5,562 bases of DNA, taken from NCBI GenBank assembly GCA_020056025.1, contig JAGVIO010000187.1, positions 1 to 5,562 of the forward strand. Direction: 5' to 3'. This document shows positions 5,245 through 5,562 of this stretch, piece by piece. Position 1 is the stretch's first letter. Each line of letters starts with the position of its first letter. Origin of the DNA: an archaeon. Lineage in GTDB: Archaea > Nanobdellota > Nanobdellia > Woesearchaeales > WJKL01. The position numbers and the translations under genes are program-made. A model generated the notes under the pieces. It was not told where the DNA came from. It made no database searches and saw only the letters and a program-made list of their open reading frames with translations.

Positions 5245-5562
5245 ATGCTAGCAAAAACACATATTGCATTCGGAATACTGTGCGGCTTATTTGCAAATAT
5301 GTTCTTGAATACGGCAAATGTAGTAATGTTCTTCACTTTTGTTGTATTAGGTTCTTTATTGCCTGACATTGACACTCCTGAAAGCAAGCTAGGAAGAAAG
5401 CTTCCAATAATTTCACATATTTTAAATCTGATAGCAGGGCATCGCGGAATTTTCCATTCAATATTTCTTCTTGCACTGTTTCCATTTCTGGCATATCTTG
5501 TTTTAGGCTGGGAGATTGCAATTGCTTTATTTATAGGTTATCTTTCGCATCTTTTGATAGAC
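5245..5562 (+). CDS. YdjM/DUF457-type membrane-bound putative metal-dependent hydrolase (5' part)
   Basis: The reading frame ATG CTA GCA AAA ACA CAT... stays open to the right edge, giving the first 106 residues. Family marks are present in order: the N-terminal KTHIAFG with H6; GSLLPDIDTPESKLGR (36-51), with D41 and D43 as probable metal ligands; GHRGIFHS (65-72) with H66 and H71; and GYLSHLLID (98-106) with H102 and D106 at the end of the window. Hydrophobic stretches at about 7-20, 25-39, 71-88 and 90-104 indicate a multi-pass membrane protein. These are the marks of the LexA-binding, inner membrane-associated putative hydrolase family (YdjM, DUF457); related proteins occur across bacteria and archaea. 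The substrate is not known. It begins a new transcription unit and continues beyond the window. Confidence 0.88.
   Translation, partial: MLAKTHIAFGILCGLFANMFLNTANVVMFFTFVVLGSLLPDIDTPESKLGRKLPIISHILNLIAGHRGIFHSIFLLALFPFLAYLVLGWEIAIALFIGYLSHLLID

Noticed and set aside
1..5562. CRISPR array, tRNA, rRNA or insertion sequence
   Set aside because: No spaced direct repeats, cloverleaf, rRNA core motifs, transposase-like frame or terminal inverted repeats were found by reading both strands.

Overview
The window looks like a piece of a DPANN-type archaeal genome, perhaps from the Woesearchaeota/Pacearchaeota side. This is an inference with no rRNA to confirm it. Support comes from an archaeal single-strand DNA-binding protein of the RPA type, TATA-box promoters placed about 25-27 nt before inferred transcript starts, a probable leaderless gene, AT-rich compact + strand genes, and a run of small proteins with class III (archaellin/pilin-like) signal sequences of the form K-K-A or K-R-G before a hydrophobic helix.

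Region 1 (1-201): the last codons of an unidentified upstream gene, a perfect 9-bp hairpin (13-35) beside a GGAGG motif, then about 100 bases of spacer ending in a TATA box (160-167). Region 2 (202-3754): six consecutive + strand genes, nearly all overlapping or separated by 1-2 bases, forming one apparent operon. Each encodes a single-pass membrane-anchored protein with a short basic N-terminus, a prepilin-peptidase-like site and one hydrophobic helix. The six outer domains do not resemble one another. The first carries a thrombospondin type 3-like calcium motif, the second a dense cysteine cluster, and the last lacks the usual acidic residue after the cleavage site. Region 3 (3755-5192): a new promoter, a full-length archaeal RPA with N-terminal helical region, two OB folds, a CxxC...CxxH zinc site and an acidic tail, followed 5 nt later by a small ASCH/DUF3850 protein. 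Region 4 (5193-5562): a promoter that appears to start transcription at the ATG, and the first 106 codons of a YdjM/DUF457-type membrane-bound putative metal-dependent hydrolase that runs off the right edge.

The main point of interest is the six-gene set. Its layout is what one would expect for a major and minor (pseudo)pilin operon of an archaeal type IV-pilus-like or secretion filament, with the assembly ATPase and membrane platform probably outside the window. No filament function can be proved from this sequence alone. The RPA/ASCH pair is a separate information-processing unit, and the hydrolase is a third transcription unit.
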